Assembly (NCBI GenBank): GCA_028292785.1 | Contig: JAQGLQ010000184.1 | Span: forward strand, 1 to 6,521 | Reading direction: 5' to 3' | Origin: Noviherbaspirillum sp. | GTDB lineage: Bacteria > Pseudomonadota > Gammaproteobacteria > Burkholderiales > Burkholderiaceae | DNA: 6,521 nucleotides | Shown: in pieces, positions 5,624 through 6,521 of the stretch | How positions within the stretch are numbered: position 1 is the first letter of the stretch | Layout: every line of letters begins with the position of its first letter | Notes under the pieces: model-generated | Databases searched by the model: none | What the model was told of the DNA's origin: nothing | What the model saw: the letters and a program-made list of their open reading frames with translations, nothing else | Translations under genes and position numbers: made by a program

Positions 5624-6505
5624 TTATGCTGTGGCGGACCCGGCCGCCGACCCATCCATGGTCCTCATGATGCCGACCGGGTCGCCGGCCTTGACATCCG
5701 CATCGTCCACACCATACGCCCACACCTGGAACTGCGTCATGATCGCTTTGCCGTAGATGGTGGCGAAGGCCGCATCGACCGCATCCATGCCATGCGCGAT
5801 CTTGATGCGCCCCGGATGGACCTTGTTATAGCGCGCATCGCAGGCATGCCAGCGCCCGCCGAGAAACACTTCGCAATAGGCGTGAAAATCGACGCCGATA
5901 TCCCCATCGGCCACCCCGAGGAATGGCACATGGCCGGCGACATAGCGCGCCGGGATATCTAGCGCGCGACACAGCGCCACCGCAACGTGCGCAAAATCGC
6001 GGCACACGCCGTACCCGCGATCGATCACTTCGCATGCGGAAATCACCGAACTGCCGGAGCCGTAGCGGTATTCGATATTCCGGTGCGTCCAGTCGCAGAT
6101 GGCCTTGACCCGCTCGGCGCCGCTTTTCAAATGCCCGAATTTTTCCATCGCAAAGGAGAGCAGCTTGTCGGACTCGCAGTAGCGGCTGGCCATCGTATAG
6201 CGCAGCGCATCGAGGGGCAACTCCTCCAGCGGCGTTCCTTCGAGCGGCAGCACGCCCGCGCGCGCATCGTCGGGTACGCGGAAGATGGCATCGTAACGGT
6301 AACTGTTCAGTCCCGGCACTAGCATAGTTTTGAATAGAACGTTCCCATGAGCATCGATTACCTGCTCGGCGATCTGTCCGTTGTTGAAGCGCAAATCTTC
6401 GTTGAGCAGCACATGCTGTTCCGAAGGACGCGGCTTCAGCAGTAAAAGGATGACTGCCGGCGTATCGACCTCGTATTCAAGCACGCAGCCGACGCGGATC
6501 GTCAT
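5624..6505 (-). CDS. Second transglutaminase-like protein, divergent N-terminal half
   Basis: This complete 293-residue transglutaminase-fold protein is probably a cytoplasmic cysteine peptidase or transferase of unknown substrate. The catalytic core is clear: Cys168 in GYGVCRDFAH, IPARYVAGH (184-192), His208 in DFHAYCEVF and Asp223 in WHACDARYN, giving a full Cys-His-Asp triad. ERVKAICDWTHRNIEYRYG (131-149) is the usual helix before the core. The first 100 residues (MTIRVGCVLEYEV onward) look beta-rich and are unlike the N-terminal domain of the transglutaminase at 1-702, so this is a separate subfamily and not a recent duplicate. I see no signal peptide; the C-terminal tail is Ala/Gly/Ser-rich. 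The start is the ATG at 6505-6503. Only 16 bases upstream are visible and no clear ribosome binding site is among them; the frame stays open to the window edge, so a slightly earlier start cannot be excluded. It converges with the plus-strand gene, with 11 bases between stops. Confidence 0.92.
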   Translation of the reverse strand: MTIRVGCVLEYEVDTPAVILLLLKPRPSEQHVLLNEDLRFNNGQIAEQVIDAHGNVLFKTMLVPGLNSYRYDAIFRVPDDARAGVLPLEGTPLEELPLDALRYTMASRYCESDKLLSFAMEKFGHLKSGAERVKAICDWTHRNIEYRYGSGSSVISACEVIDRGYGVCRDFAHVAVALCRALDIPARYVAGHVPFLGVADGDIGVDFHAYCEVFLGGRWHACDARYNKVHPGRIKIAHGMDAVDAAFATIYGKAIMTQFQVWAYGVDDADVKAGDPVGIMRTMDGSAAGSATA

Positions 6506-6521
6506 GGCATGCGCACGGGAA

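Noticed and set aside
5633..5648. GGCGG-N6-CCGCC hairpin between the convergent genes
   Set aside because: It lies within the last codons of the transglutaminase gene and no T-run follows directly on either strand; GC-rich coding sequence explains it.

Overview
The window reads as chromosomal DNA of a GC-rich betaproteobacterium, most likely Burkholderiales and perhaps Oxalobacteraceae. This is judged from protein character, GC-rich codon use and gene order; no marker gene is present to confirm it. Seven protein-coding genes fill almost the whole window. Six are on the minus strand and one, at 5130-5612, is on the plus strand. I see no rRNA, tRNA, CRISPR array, insertion sequence or phage gene, and no gene-free stretch over 300 bases.

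Region 1 (1-3128, minus strand) is a three-gene operon read from right to left. It encodes a circularly permuted ATP-grasp enzyme (1719-3128), an alpha-E helical protein (740-1702) and a transglutaminase-fold protein (1-702, C-terminus beyond the left edge). This trio is a known conserved gene set, predicted from comparative genomics to make and process a peptide or amide-linked product. Its substrate and product are, to my knowledge, not established. In many proteobacteria a proteasome-like peptidase (Anbu) accompanies the set; if present here it would lie left of base 1. The 97-base gap upstream (3129-3225) holds a 17-base dyad that could be an operator.

Region 2 (3226-4970, minus strand) is a translationally coupled pair: an NAD(P)-binding SDR/epimerase-like protein with a C-terminal DoxX-like membrane domain, followed after a one-base overlap (TGATG) by a small DUF2269-type membrane protein. 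Both products appear to act at the inner membrane.

Region 3 (4971-5129) is the gap between divergent genes and must hold the start signals for region 2 and for the plus-strand gene. It contains a strong ribosome binding site and two small dyads, but no convincing -35/-10 pair.

Region 4 (5130-6505) contains a 160-residue predicted membrane protein on the plus strand and, converging on it with 11 bases between stop codons, a complete second transglutaminase-like protein (5624-6505). The latter has an intact Cys-His-Asp triad but an N-terminal half unlike that of the transglutaminase in region 1. The window therefore carries two different transglutaminase-fold enzymes about 5 kb apart, around one ATP-grasp/alpha-E operon. 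That is its most interesting feature.
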